The notes: a model not told the origin generated them from the letters alone. Positions 10,732 to 24,175 are shown, counted from the first letter of the stretch. The stretch: 60,000 nt of DNA from Cristatella mucedo (GCA_009760855.2 WPIO01000015.1:4951501-5011500), one strand, 5' to 3'. Made by a program: numbers and translations.

Positions 10732-10789
<58 letters not shown>

Positions 10790-10800
10790 CATATATAGCA
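10576..10800. repeat. Compound TA/CA microsatellite
   Basis: AT-rich and CA blocks directly after the LINE-B terminus, consistent with expansion of the element's 3' tail. Confidence 0.9.
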
Positions 10801-10990
10801 GCCTCCTTTGTATAGCGTTACGGGCTGTCACCGCCGCTTGAATTAGCAATAAAGAATTGCACAATCGCCGCATTCAAACCCACGACCACGGTCGCGAAGA
10901 GCGAGCACGTGACTTCATGGGCTATAACGGCCCAGTAAGTGACGTAATCTCCTGGGCTATCGCGGCCTAGTAAGTGGCTCAACGCTAAGT
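10801..10990 (-). mobile_element. SINE S1 relative, reverse orientation
   Basis: On the minus strand it reads as a tRNA-like head (region 10860-10985, with the complement of CATTCAAACCCACGACC as B box) followed by the S1-type body. Divergence is high, so the boundaries are approximate. Confidence 0.5.
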
Positions 10991-10999
10991 AAGGTGGCG

Positions 11000-11475
11000 T
11001 AATGCACCCGAAATCCTCTCGCACCACCTGCATTGACGAGTGAGTGTTTGCAGTTGCGGAAGTGCGCCGAGCCGTTGCCAGAGGCTGGCCGACCAGGTCG
11101 GCATATCTTCAGGCCCAGCCTTCGCCAGCGCGATCCACAGCTGGCACGCGGCGGTCTGCCGGCTGTCCGCCGGTGGCTTCGCTGCGCGGCGGCGCAGCGG
11201 CACGAGCGGCGGCTCAGCGGCTGCGCCGCGCGAATCCTCTCGGCAGCAGAAACTCAATGAGGACAACGCATTCGAAGGAGAATCTGGAGCGCGTTTTGGT
11301 CGCTGACAGCTCGGGCAACTTTCGCGGGAGCCGGACTCACATTTCTCGCAGCAACCGCTGCTCCGTCGCCGGTGGCAAGGTTGCTTCGAGCGCGGCGGGA
11401 TGGGCCTGCTATGATGGTCGACATTGTGCCTGTCAACCAGTAGCGATTTGCTCGCGCGTTCTATATAGCAAATTT
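11000..11475. other. GC-rich stretch, gene not recognised
   Basis: Overlapping open frames on both strands (11044-11478 plus, 10985-11266 minus) have no domain I recognise. It could hold an upstream exon of the minus-strand Bcl-2-like gene, but no splice-compatible model was convincing. Confidence 0.35.
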
Positions 11476-11550
11476 TAAAGTGCCTAGAGAGAGAGATTAA
11501 GTTCCCTGGGGGCTTTGTGCAATTATATTTTTATTACTATTATTAAAGTC
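11476..11550 (+). repeat. Solo LINE-A/S2-type 3' stem-loop tail
   Basis: AAAGTGCCTAGAGAGAGAGA then TTCCCTGGGGGCTTTGTGCA with an ATTATTATT-like end matches the shared terminal module. Confidence 0.65.
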
Positions 11551-13087
11551 GCTCTTTTTTGGGGTCTGCTATAGTGGGCGTTTTGCTCGTGGCAATAATT
11601 ACTACTGCATAGCGTCTGAGCCTCTTTATTCGCCGGCGACGCTCCCTCGTGGCGAGTGCTGGCCGCGAATGCTGAGGACCACCCGACCTCGTTACCGTCG
11701 GCAACCTGCGATCGGACAGCGCGCGGGCGCTGCGCGCATTAGCCGTCGCCCATCTGCAGCCCACGGCTGCCGATGGGCGACGTCGTCGACGGCGGCGATG
11801 ATGTGACGTTCGATGTTCGTCGACGATGGGCGACGCCAATGGGCGACATCGGCAGCCGCTGGCTGCTGGCAATAGCGGTACAAGTACCCCTAATATTTAC
11901 GACCCGAAAAGCTCGTTTATGACCCGAATCAAACTAAATCTATTTCCAGGCACTCCACAGAAAGAGATTTAGAGAAGTTTCGTTAGACGAGTGCAGAGAA
12001 ATTCTCGGCAACGCCGTCCACCCACTCAGCGGTCGCCACGTATGAGCTTCCCTCTGTGTACGTCCTGGTTCTGCGGCGGCTGGCTTGACTGAGCAGCCAG
12101 GGAGCGGAGCCTGACTGAGCGGCGCCAAATGGATTCGCTCTGACTGGCGCGGCGAGCGATGTCGAGGCTCCGGCAGATAATGAGTGCGCCCAACCGCGTT
12201 AGCCACCTGCGGTTATGTCGCTACGCTGCAGCTTCGCTCATCGCGCCGCCGCCACCATTTGAGCCTGCGGCGTCCGCTGGAGGCGCTGCTGGCTGCCGAG
12301 CGCGTAGTCGCTTTCGAGCGGCGGCGGCGGCGTCTTCGGCCCTCGACCTTCTTAGCGACTCCTCTGCGCCTGCGCCGGAGCCGACGCGAAGGGGGACTCT
12401 GCGGGAGAGACAGCGCGGCGGCGCTCTGTCAGCTGCGCTCCGATGCCAGGCAATAAGACGGCGCCCGGCGCGCTCGCGCCCGGCCGAGCGTCTCTCGCGA
12501 AGCGAGCGGGGCTGCTGCGCGGCGCACGCGCGCTGCTGCTGCTGCGGGTCGCGCTCCGGAGCGGAGCCGGCGCCGGGGAGGCGTGCGCCGGCGGAAGGAG
12601 GCGATCGAATGTGGCCTCGCCCACGCTCGAGCGCCTGCGGGTCGGGTGGCGCGCGCCGCGCCGGCTGAGCACGCTGAGCTGCGTCGGGATTCGCGGCGAA
12701 GCTGCTTCTGCTGGTGAGCGCCTTCCGGCGAGCGCAAGCCTCGCGCAGCGGCGGCGGCGGCTTCCGCTCGTGCCAGAGCGAGCGCCGGAGGCCTGCCGCG
12801 GCGAGAAAGACAATAAAATTTAATCTGCCATTTACCGACGGTCGCCGGACGCGCCGGCGGAACCAGACGCCACGCTTTAATACCATATCCGATTATCGAC
12901 GGCGGCCGCTGCGAGAGCTGGCGCCGCCGCCGCTGCGGCCGCGGCGCCGGCGCTCAGGGCGCTGCGGCAGCACTCGCTCGGTCGGCGCCCCGCTTCGATT
13001 GCGAGCCAACTGACTCGGGGACTCGCCGGCCTGGGTCGCCGCACTCGCACGTCGCTGCCTGTCGCGCGACATGCAGTCGCGCGTTGG

Positions 13088-13090
<3 letters not shown>
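11551..13090. other. GC/CpG-rich island, no supportable gene
   Basis: Very GC-rich, especially 12150-13060, with long overlapping Arg/Ala/Ser/Pro-rich frames on both strands (for example 12221-12886 minus). This is what high GC alone produces. A CpG-island promoter is plausible; nothing proves a coding exon. Confidence 0.45.

Positions 13091-13139
<49 letters not shown>
13091..13139. repeat. (CT)n microsatellite
   Basis: About 24 CT units. Confidence 0.95.
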
Positions 13140-13142
<3 letters not shown>

Positions 13143-13611
13143 CCTCTTATCTTCTCAGCAGGCCGCCGAACGCTCGCGTGCGTGCGTGCGTGCGAGAGCA
13201 GGCCAATGTCGTCTTATGCGGCTGAGAAGCGTTTCACGCGCGCCTCCCTCCGTAGAGCCGTACGAGATCGCGAGATAGCCGGCCGGTAATCTGACGAAAC
13301 AGTCGCCGCCGCGGGGCCTGCCTGCGCCGCCATCATTTTACCAGCTAGTCGGTACAGCGTGCTGTCTCTGAGATCCCGCCAATCGGGCCCCAGGTGAAGG
13401 TTGGTTGGCTAGTCGCAGCGAGCGCTCGCGCGGGCACTCGACCGAGAGCGTTCGCAAGCGCTGCGCGGACGCTCGTCTTTCGTCGGATGCAGAATCGTGA
13501 GCGAGGCTTGATGGCGAGTATTGGCGTGGAATGCTCTGCGAGCGTCGCATGCAAGTAAAGCGCACGGGCACCGGTGGCGACGCAACTGCATTGGAAAAAT
13601 AAAAATATAAG

Positions 13612-13760
13612 TCACTTGTACAGCGCCTCTAAGTGAACTGAATCTCGATACCGGCGCTTCACATATGCCGCAGAGCTCGAGCTCATTACCTCGGGCGTAA
13701 AGACGACGATCTTGGCCTTGGTCGTTACAGGCTAAGACAAATTGGGGCCTTGGTCATTAA
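13612..13760 (-). mobile_element. SINE S2 copy
   Basis: In plus orientation the shared LINE-like tail comes first (TACAGCGCCTCTAAGTGAAC, GGCGCTTCACATATGCC), then the reverse of a tRNA-like head (GAGCTCGAGCTCATTACCTC). The order matches 33538, 35236 and 51955. Confidence 0.7.
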
Positions 13761-16487
<2,727 letters not shown>

Positions 16488-16488
16488 C

Positions 16489-16527
<39 letters not shown>

Positions 16528-16585
16528 ATTTGCTAAAGCGCCCTCAGAGAAGTCAATCTATTTCTAAGCGCTAATGCTGCAAAGG
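16488..16585 (-). repeat. (TAA)n plus LINE-A-type tail, reverse orientation
   Basis: TAA repeats at 16488-16526 are followed by TTGCTAAAGCGCCCTCAGAG and CTAAGCGCTAATGCTGC, the reverse of the LINE-A terminal stem-loop and its ATT tail. Confidence 0.75.
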
Positions 16586-16589
16586 ATTA

Positions 16590-17177
16590 CTGAAAGCAGC
16601 CAAGAAAACGCGATCAAGTAAGCTTACACTAAGCGTACACGTTCGCTTGAGCTGTTCGTCCATTTTCGTCTTCTTGTGGCAGGCCAGACCGTGGTCACCG
16701 TCCATGCTGCCACCACCCTGAAAAATACTTCTTCCCGTTGTAGCTGACAATTGCCTCGCATATGTTAAACTTACAAGCCACCTTTCGACCGAGACTAATA
16801 TTGCGATAAGTGACAGTTCGACCGTCAATTTCGCCGTCCAGTTCCTTCGTCCTTTAGATGGCATGGAAGCACCATGTGAGCAGTTCCACGCTCGCACGCA
16901 CGCGGTGCTACGAAGAAGTGTGCAAAACGAGCACATAAACATCTCCCACGAACGAATGGGCGGAAAAACCACGGAGAACCTCGAGAGCCGCTCTGATTGC
17001 AAGGCTGGAATCAGAGAGGCAAGCGCAAGCAATCGCATTCGTCTACTTTTATAGGGAATACCTCACTGTACGCACTATCGTCTATCCGTCTCTGACAGTG
17101 ATCGGCAAGCCAAAAAATGCTCGATGAAATTGCGAATGTTACCACAAAACATTTCGTCACGTTCTTTACCTACAGCA
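16590..17177. other. Intergenic, no gene recognised
   Basis: A 155-codon minus-strand frame (16571-17038) has no family motif, overlaps the repeat at its end and lacks a convincing start. Not called. Confidence 0.35.
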
Positions 17178-17245
17178 TTTGTAAAGTGCCTGGAAAGTGA
17201 TTTAGTTCTCTGAGGGTGCTATGCGAATGTATTATTACTATTAAA
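17178..17245 (+). repeat. Solo LINE-A/S2-type 3' stem-loop tail
   Basis: TAAAGTGCCTGGAAAGTGAT then TTCTCTGAGGGTGCTATGCG, ending in ATTATTACTATTA. Confidence 0.75.
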
Positions 17246-17686
17246 ATCGTGGCACAGACATCATCGGCAGTACAGACTCAAACGAACACAGCAGCTTGGC
17301 CCCTATCACGGCTGCAGTTCATCGCCTCAGCGATTACTAAAAGAACGGTCTTAACACAAGACACCGCAATTGCAGGCTCCAATTTGACCGTAACCAGTAG
17401 ATGACGAGCGAACAGTTGCTTCATCACGTGGTAAATCTAGGCTAAGGTAACCGACTCCTGCTCACTATCCTTGTAAAGTTCGCTCCTATTTTGTAAAATA
17501 ACAAACTCTGGCTTTCCAAGCTATTTAAAGGGTCTCCCGATATCCCGCACGGAGCTTCAGCCGTGGTCAGCATATGTTATACAACACGGTAATCTTATCA
17601 CGTTTGACGTCTAAATTAGCTTTGGAAGGTAAGTTCTTGCTGCCGTCTTTATCATACTTGATTAAATGCTTCTTTAATAATATCAG

Positions 17687-17716
17687 CAATATATATATAT
17701 ATATATATATATATAT
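17687..17716. repeat. (AT)n microsatellite
   Basis: About 15 AT units. Confidence 0.9.
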
Positions 17717-17784
17717 TTCATCTGTTCCTTTCAGCCAGGGATTTTATTTTCCTCAAACTTAAGTACAGCAAAGTAAGGATTGGC

Positions 17785-17935
17785 TGATCGAACAGCCTCT
17801 GTTATTTAGCCACAGAAGAGCCTTAGTTGCTCACACTCCCGATTGCAATAGGCAATGAAGGATGACCTGCTGCAATATTCAAACCTACAACTGGGGTCAT
17901 GAAGTTAGAGAACCTTACTCATTGGCTAAAACCAG
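17785..17935 (-). mobile_element. SINE S1 copy, reverse orientation, diverged
   Basis: Reads as the reverse of S1: GCTGATCGAACAGCCTCTGT (tail side), AGAAGAGCCTTAGTTGC, GCAATAGGCAATGAAGGATG, then a B-box complement TTCAAACC. The same order is clearer at 57552-57710. Confidence 0.65.
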
Positions 17936-18128
17936 GAAACGCAAATTGTGGCAGTGCAAGCGGCCAATGCAATTTGCAGTTTTCAGGTACTCTATCCCAC
18001 TATGGGCAGTGCCTGCCTGCCTGCCGTGGCACCCACGTGATCGAAAGGCATTTTTCAAATACTACTTTTACCAACGCAACCAATGAGCCAATCGCAAGAC
18101 GACTGTCAGGTGGATTCAGTTATTATCA

Positions 18129-18236
18129 AATCATTTCTGATATCAATTAAGCTACAAATGATTAACTCAGCTACTATCCAATAGTTTCTATTATCAATTG
18201 AGCTATTAATAATTAATTCAACTACTACCTAATAAT
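18129..18236. repeat. Two-copy AT-rich tandem duplication, period about 54
   Basis: The block from TTTCTGATATCAATTAAGCT through ACTATCCAAT is repeated, diverged, as TTTCTATTATCAATTGAGCT through ACTACCTAAT. Confidence 0.65.
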
Positions 18237-18240
18237 CAGT

Positions 18241-18263
18241 CACACGTCTCTCGGAGACGTGTG
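18241..18263. repeat. Short-loop foldback, 10-bp perfect stem
   Basis: CACACGTCTC, loop TCG, GAGACGTGTG: perfect inverted repeat with a 3-base loop. Confidence 0.9.
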
Positions 18264-18288
18264 GCAGGAGATGGTACAGCAAGCGCCC

Positions 18289-18332
18289 AGAAGCAACGAG
18301 AAGCAACGAGAAGCAACGAGAAGCGACGAGAC
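18289..18332. repeat. Decamer tandem repeat
   Basis: Four copies of AGAAGCAACG-type unit, the last with a G substitution. Confidence 0.85.
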
Positions 18333-19211
18333 TTTGAAGATACGTCGATACTGCCAGGTGTGCCAACAATACCGTTATGCGACTGCAATCACAGACCTGT
18401 TTTTTAAGGTGCTCGCATTTAGCGACCGGTTTCTTGTGTTCGAGCACTGACGTTAATATGCAGCTCATTGATAGGAGCTAAGCTCTCTTGGGGTGCTACA
18501 CCAACGACGTACACATTTTGTTGTGCCAATGGGCATGAACTGTAGCTGATCAATCGTCATTTCATAATGCGATGGCTTCCCGTGCCGTTTAAGTCTTGGA
18601 TTGTGGCAAATACGTTGGTTCTCAAGGATTACGGCTCAGGAGCCGCAATATTAATCTTTTGCCACTGCCATAACCTGTGCCGAGCGCTCGGCACGTCTTT
18701 CACCCGCAGTGGCGGCAGCAGCGAGTTTTCGAGGGCTGGAAAATCTCGGGCGTTGTCTCACGATGAAACTAAAGGTAGCTCCTTCTCCCGCCGCGGTGGA
18801 GGAAGCGCGTCGCGTGCGCTGCACCTCGCTGGCCTCAGCACGGCGCGGGAATGCTATAATACTATATAATATATAATCTTTGAATATATATATATATATG
18901 AATAAATATATATATATATTATATATATATAATATAACAATATAATTCAGCACTCGCTTTCCCGTCGGTCGCATGAAGAGCGACGCTTGAATCGTATTGG
19001 ACGCGCGTGCAATTATCATCGCTTGGCGATTCGTCTGGGTTTTTAGCGTGACGTCGTTTGGCTGAGCGTGAGCACGCGAGAGTGCAGCAGCAGTCGTTTC
19101 TCACCGTGCGCACATCTCATCTTCACGTCGCGCACATCTCACATCTCTCTGAGCGCAGCGGCGGCAGGCGGTGCTGCAGGCTGTCTGAATCAGGCAGGCT
19201 GAATCTTCACT
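18333..19211. other. Intergenic, AT block at 18860-18945
   Basis: No gene recognised. A TA-rich low-complexity block sits at about 18860-18945, and a repeated CGCACATCTCA motif at 19110-19145. Confidence 0.4.
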
Positions 19212-19283
19212 CCGTTCAGCCAACCTTATGGACTGTAGGCAGCTGTAGGCAGCTGCCTACAGTCCATTATGTTAGCTGAACGG
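19212..19283. repeat. Foldback hairpin 1 (34-bp arms, 4-base loop)
   Basis: Left arm 19212-19245, loop TAGG, right arm 19250-19283. The arms pair at 31 of 34 positions (mismatches at arm positions 10, 14 and 16) with no bulges. The centre is CAGCTG-TAGG-CAGCTG. It could form a cruciform, or a hairpin RNA if transcribed. Confidence 0.92.
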
Positions 19284-19291
19284 ATCGGTAC

Positions 19292-19343
19292 GGCGCGAAT
19301 CGCTTGCAGCAGCTGTAGGCAGCTGCTGCAAGCGATCCGCGCC
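19292..19343. repeat. Foldback hairpin 2 (24-bp arms, 4-base loop)
   Basis: Left arm 19292-19315, loop TAGG, right arm 19320-19343, with 23 of 24 pairs. It shares the 16-base centre of hairpin 1 and starts 8 bases after it, but its outer arm sequence is unrelated. Confidence 0.92.
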
Positions 19344-19378
19344 GCCCGCACGGCGGGCCGGCACAGGGCATGATCACT

Positions 19379-19455
19379 GCGTTTTGGCCAAGCGGTAGCG
19401 GTACTTCAGGTCCTCGACCGTCCTGGTAGCGGGTTCGAGTCGTGAAACAGGAATG
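19379..19455 (+). mobile_element. tRNA-like SINE head
   Basis: Good A box TGGCCAAGCGG at about 19386 and B box GGTTCGAGTCG at about 19431, spaced as in a tRNA, but the flanks do not form a tRNA acceptor stem. Read as a SINE head, family undetermined. Confidence 0.5.
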
Positions 19456-19519
19456 TTTTCTGCACCCGGTGGCGGCGCCAGCAGCCGCCAAGGCTGTCTT
19501 TGGATGCCGTCTTCGATGT

Positions 19520-19725
19520 ATAATTGATGTCATTGCGCAAGAATTGTGGCCATGAGTTCCACAGTCTAGGACCTATAGAGCAAAAGCTTTGGTCGGCAGC
19601 AGTCTTTAACCGTATGAACGGGGCAGCTAATTTATAGTCCACAGAGGACAAGAGGGCACGAGTCGGCTGACCCTCGGTGGCAGGAAAACTCATCCAGACG
19701 AACGGTGACACATGGCAAGCAGGAC
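19520..19725 (-). mobile_element. LINE-B fragment, reverse orientation
   Basis: The minus-strand translation shows TRALLSSVDYKLAAPFIRL, then LKTAADQSFCSIGPRLWNSW, the LINE-B C-terminal block (compare 1090-1200). Confidence 0.8.
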
Positions 19726-20229
19726 TTCAAAGAAGGTGTGGGTAAAAAGAACCCATCTTGGCTTCATGAGAGAAAGCTGCGTTGCTATCGCAACGAGCGG
19801 GTCGTGGGGGCAGGTCTCCGGAGAGTTCCCTACCCGCTCCCCCTGAGTTTGTAGGCAAGCCACGAGCTCTCTAGCGAGCTGACAGCGCACTATCAACTGC
19901 ACTGGCCGCCGCTGACGCGTCGTCACGAGCCCCAGAACGCGTTCGCCCCGCGCGGCCGTCGCAAAACGGTGCCCAGGCGATAAGCCTCCGGGCCGTCGCG
20001 AGGTCAGAGGTCATCCGGAGGTCCGCCAGTGCTGCCGCTGGCTCCTCCCCCATATTTAGAAAGCTCCGAGCCGGCGGCGGGAGCGTTGCGTCCGCGGCCT
20101 CGTGCCAGTCCATTTACATCTCGCAACCCCTCTTCGTGGTGCTGAAGCCGCGGGCAGTTGGACCGAGTGTGACGCAGCTCGACCGCGATGTCGATGTCTT
20201 GGCATTAGGAGGGATTGAGTGAAGCTCGG
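19726..20229 (+). promoter_or_regulatory. 5' flank/5' UTR of the CSPG4-like gene
   Basis: GC rises sharply from about 19860 into exon 1, as at a CpG-island promoter. A tiny upstream frame, ATG at 20188 to TAG at 20206-20208 (six codons), precedes the main start by 42 bases and could lower translation. No TATA box or initiator can be fixed. Confidence 0.4.
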
Positions 20230-20332
20230 ATGGCTTCGCCGCAGCGGTCCGTTATACGCCTCCTGCTAGCGTGGCTCTGCCTGGCTGCGGCCTGCTCGCT
20301 CAGGGCGGCAGACTCCGGCACATCGGGATCGG
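20230..20332 (+). CDS. CSPG4: CSPG4-like exon 1: signal peptide
   Basis: Codes residues 1-34 plus one base. It opens MASPQRSVIR, then a hydrophobic core LLLAWLCLAAACSL and a small-residue stretch suited to signal peptidase cleavage. The donor is G followed by GTGAGTAAG, phase 1, matching the phase of the next exon. CSPG4 proteins also begin with a signal peptide directly before the first laminin G domain. Neither domain nor transcript ties this exon to the others, so the link rests on phase, strand, distance and layout; another first exon is possible. Confidence 0.75.
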
Positions 20333-20856
20333 GTGAGTAAGGCGCGCGCGCTGGATAGCGAGCGCGCGTACCGCTCGGCGACCAGCCGGAGCCACCGGCG
20401 GCAGCGATGCCGTTATTCGCGCTAATGGGCGGGTGCGTGCGTCCGCCCGTTGCCGAGAAGATCTCGTGCGGCGCTCGGCGCAGTCTGACGTTTCTCGGCC
20501 GACGCCCGAGCGCGAGACAGCAGCTAGCGGCGCTTCGTAGCCGCTCTCCGCCAGGGCCAGCGTGCTCGCGTCGCCCGCGGCTCGGCGGCCGCAGGAGAGT
20601 ATGCACGCGAGAGGCCGACGCGCCGCTTCCGGCGGCCGGCCCGAAAGTCGCGGCAGCAGCTGCGGCGGCAGCCGCAGGCTTTTGTATCCGTCCGCCAGGC
20701 CGCCCGTCGGCGATTCGCGAGTAGAAAGCGAAGTAGTCAACGACCGGTGGCGCCGAGCGAGCGGGGGCGCGTGAGCTCGCGCAGCTGATCGCAATTAAAC
20801 GGTCATCGATTTGGCCGCTCATCCATCCCGCCCGTCGTCGGCCCTTCCGGCGACGT

Positions 20857-20957
<101 letters not shown>

Positions 20958-21536
20958 TGTACCGACAGGCTCGCCAGAGATGCCCTTTCGAGATGTCTTC
21001 CGCGAGAAGCGAGCCCGGCGGCTAGCGGCTGCTGCGGCTGCGGCGAGCGAGCGGACGACGCGAGAGAGCGCCCGCTCGCCCGCTCGCTCATTCGCGTCAC
21101 TACCGCCACGGGCGCTCGGCACATGCGACGCTACTTCAGCCACTTCGCTCGCCCTCTTCAGCGAAAGCGTCCCGCGAACATCGGCATACCCGGCGCTCGC
21201 TGGGGGCCGGGGGGCGGGCGGGTCGCGCGGAGAAAGTAGGCCGAGCGCTGGACGAGCTCCGGCGGCGGCGAGCCGCAACCGCGAAGAACGAGGCGGCTCG
21301 CCGCCGCCAGTGCGAGCGAGCAAGGTCGAGGTCGACGGCATGTCAGAGATGGCGGCGGCTCGCGGCGTCTATTTTCGCGCGCTTGGCATTAGGAGGGAAT
21401 GACATTTCCCTAGTCATTCAACGCCGAGCCAGAGTTGCAGCTCCCGCTCGGCAGAAGGAGGCTCGAAGGGCGAGCTCTGCTAACAAACGGCCAGGTTGCA
21501 ACGCTGGACCAGGAGGCATCTGTTCTCCGTCGGCAT

Positions 21537-21758
21537 CCGCGGCGAAAACCGCGGCGAAAACCGCGGCGAAGACCGCGGCGAAGACCGCGGCGAAGACCGC
21601 GGCGAAGACCGCGGCGAAAACCGCGGCGAAAACCGCGGCAAAAACCGCGGCGAAAACCGCGGCGAAAACCGCGGCGAAAACCGCGGCGAAAACCGCGGCG
21701 AAAACCGCGGCGAAAACCGCGGCGAAAACCGCGGCGAAAACCACGGCGAAAACCGCGG
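21537..21758. repeat. 12-bp minisatellite, about 18 copies
   Basis: Unit CCGCGGCGAAAA with variants CCGCGGCGAAGA (clustered at 21570-21610) and single changes near 21639 and 21752. The period is a multiple of three, so several frames stay open (Ala-Ala-Lys-Thr, Gly-Glu-Asn-Arg, Arg-Arg-Lys-Pro); these are not called as genes. Confidence 0.95.
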
Positions 21759-21759
21759 C

Positions 21760-22340
21760 TGCGGCGGCTGCGGCGGCGGGATTGGAGCTTTGCATCGTGG
21801 CGGCGGCGGAATTATTGAAGGCTGGCGCCAGGATCTCGAATGCCGCTCGCTCGCTGGGCGTCGCCCCGCCCCTCCCCTTCGCACCGCGCCAGCCATTGTG
21901 GTCTTCTGCAATGCGTAGCAATGGCGCGGAGCCGAACTGCTGCACATGGCTTGGATTCGCCGCTCCGCGCCTCCTATAGAGTATCTATATTCCAACTTGA
22001 CAGCATTTGACTTGTGAGCCTCTCGAGATTGTGGACTGACTGCAAAGAAGTTCCTCGCGATCTCTGGCTAGCTGTGCTCAGCCCACTTGTAGCCCTAAAG
22101 AATACTTTGCGGCAATTTCAAGTGTAATGCGCCAGGATAATGCAGTCAAAATTTATTTGGTTGATACGTGCAAGCTAAACGCAGTGATTCATAATACACA
22201 GCTAGAATTTTTTATCCTCACACAACCGAGGTTTTACTTCTCAAGCGGATCGAAGTACGTCGGTGCCAGCTAGCGATCAGGTGCAATTCGGGTGCCATCG
22301 GGTGCAATCGGGTGCCACAGACAAGTATGCCTACTTTTAC
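21760..22340. other. Intron 1, nothing recognised
   Basis: GC falls to background after about 21980. A short GGTGCAATCGGGTGCCA repeat lies at 22278-22318. Confidence 0.4.
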
Positions 22341-22344
22341 GTGA

Positions 22345-22640
22345 GTAACATTAGCAAAATTCGGGCCTACTAAGACAGGGAAATCGCATCCAAGCTGGTT
22401 AATGCATGTGCGACATCCCGTCTCTACTTTTGTAACTCATCACCCGTAGGTGTTCCGGCCAGTGCAAACAGGCTCTTACACTTGGTACAACACTCGGAAG
22501 CCGGGCTTGTTTGACGCGAACGTGGCAGTGGCTACATCAAACCACGTGGTCGTTGAAGTCCGCTGGCTTCCCATCAAGCAGCGTTTCGATTTCAGTGCTC
22601 CGTCACTCGCTTTGAGGTCCTGCCACTTCTTGAGAATGCA
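22345..22640 (+). mobile_element. LINE-A fragment
   Basis: Decayed copy of the post-reverse-transcriptase region: CATCCCGTCTCTACTTTTGT, TGGTACAACACTCGGAAG, then the RWLPIKQRFDF segment matching HWLPVKQRIVF at 43205. Both ends are truncated. Confidence 0.7.
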
Positions 22641-22644
22641 TAAG

Positions 22645-23280
22645 TGGAATTCTATGAAAATTGGTAAATACATTTTACATGAATTTCATTGTAATGCGAA
22701 ATTACTATTTGAGCAGTGTGAAGCCTTACTGGTTTGTAGTGGCTCCCTTTAGGTGGCAGCAGCCATTCGCAGGACACTCGGACCCCTACAATAACATTGG
22801 ATCGAATCGACACTGCTTGCTTCTGAGATGAATGTGCCCGATGGGATGCGGCTGACCAGGCGCACGTGTCACCCATCGATCGACCGAGTTGACAGCGTTC
22901 CGACCGGCGAAGTCGCAATTAGGCGAACCGATTCAGATTATGAGGCGCCAACGCTTTAGCCACAGAGACTGCTGCTGTATATGAGAAACGTCCGAGTTCA
23001 TCTAGCATGGCTCGCACAGGGCGTTGGGCGGTCGTTACCATGTGTGTGATGCTGCGCGTTCAACCTATTGCACACTCTCTCTCTCTCTCTCTCGGTCTCC
23101 CTATGCGATTGGCTGCCCTAGTGAAAATCAGCGATCGTACTCAGCTGTGTTATATTAGCTGCCTATAGCCTGCATAGAAGCTATTGCATTCTTGAACCAC
23201 AGCCGCCATTCAAAATTTTCATTCACAATCAGTACGTATCTTTGGAATTTTCTTCTCATTAAGCTTAAGCCTTGCAGTTG
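22645..23280. other. Intron 1, nothing recognised
   Basis: A short CT run at 23074-23093 only. Confidence 0.4.
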
Positions 23281-23467
23281 GTGAGCCGTCATGGCTCACT
23301 TAGTAAGGCCTGTTGCTTTTCACGACATCGGCCCCGAGGTCGTGGGTTCGAATCCTGCGGTGGGCGATCCATTATCGGTACTGCAAGCGGTGGTGATAGC
23401 CGTAAAGGCTCTTCTGTCGCTATGCAAACAGAGGCTGTTAAATCAGCTAGTATAATTATTATTATAG
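23281..23467 (+). mobile_element. SINE S1 copy
   Basis: Head GTGAGCCGTCATGGCTCAC, B box GGTTCGAATCC at 23345, body CTGCAAGCGGTGGTGATAGC and GTAAAGGCTCTTCTGTCGC, tail AAATCAGCTAG with ATTATTATT. One of the two best S1 copies, with 4855. Confidence 0.88.
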
Positions 23468-23819
23468 TTAAGGAAAGCCAATCTTCGCCCAAGGTAAGTA
23501 TACCCTTTATAGTGGTCGCTCGACAGCGACAGAGTGACGTCTGAGTTTGCCCCGTGAGCGTGGGCGAAAAAGCGTGCAGCTGCTCGAATCTTTGCTGGCG
23601 AGCACCTGCATTGACTGCTTCGTGGGTGCAGTTAGTGTAGGGAAGTCACCGGTCGCTGCCGCGGTAGATGGCACTTCATCGTCGGTCTCCATTACTGTGG
23701 CTCTGACTTCGTCTAGCACGACTCCGACATGCAGGCCAGCAGCCAGCCGAAGGGGAATACTGTCTTCTCTTTGTCTCGCAGAGTCTTTGTCTCTTTCACT
23801 TCTTTCAGTTTAAATTCTC

Positions 23820-24019
23820 TCCGTCTAATCTCTCTTCTCTTTTCCTTCTCTTTAATCTCTCTCTCTCTCGTCACTTTCCTCGCTCTAATCTCTCGCTCGT
23901 AACGTCATTCTCCTCTCTCTAATATGTCTCTCTCCGTGTGTTTCTCTCTTGTCACTCTCATCTCTCGCCACTCCTCTCTCTTAAATCTTTCTGCCTCCCC
24001 CTGTCTCTGTATCTCTCTC

Positions 24020-24057
<38 letters not shown>

Positions 24058-24175
24058 CTCCCCTTCTCTCTCTCTCTCTATCTCTCCTGACACTCTCATA
24101 ATCTCTAATCTCCCCTCTCTCTCTCTCTCTCTCTCGGCAATCTCTTCCCTTGTGACTCTCTCTTCTCTCTTTTAA
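23820..24175. repeat. CT-rich low-complexity tract
   Basis: Pyrimidine-rich with many TCTCTC blocks. The Ser/Leu and Glu/Arg open frames here are its translation. Confidence 0.9.

Noticed and set aside
10985-11266. Possible upstream exon of the Bcl-2-like gene on the minus strand
   Set aside because: No Bcl-2 motif, no matching splice pair, and the main exon already has a well-placed start.
12221-12886. 221-codon minus-strand open frame
   Set aside because: High GC leaves opposite and overlapping frames open; composition is Arg/Ala/Pro/Ser with no motif.
16571-17038. 155-codon minus-strand frame
   Set aside because: Its end lies in a LINE-A tail remnant, and it has no domain or conserved motif.
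21383-21995. Overlapping open frames with Ala-Ala-Lys-Thr, Gly-Glu-Asn-Arg or Phe-Ser-Pro-Arg repeats
   Set aside because: Several frames are open because a stop-free 12-base unit is repeated; none extends as a gene.
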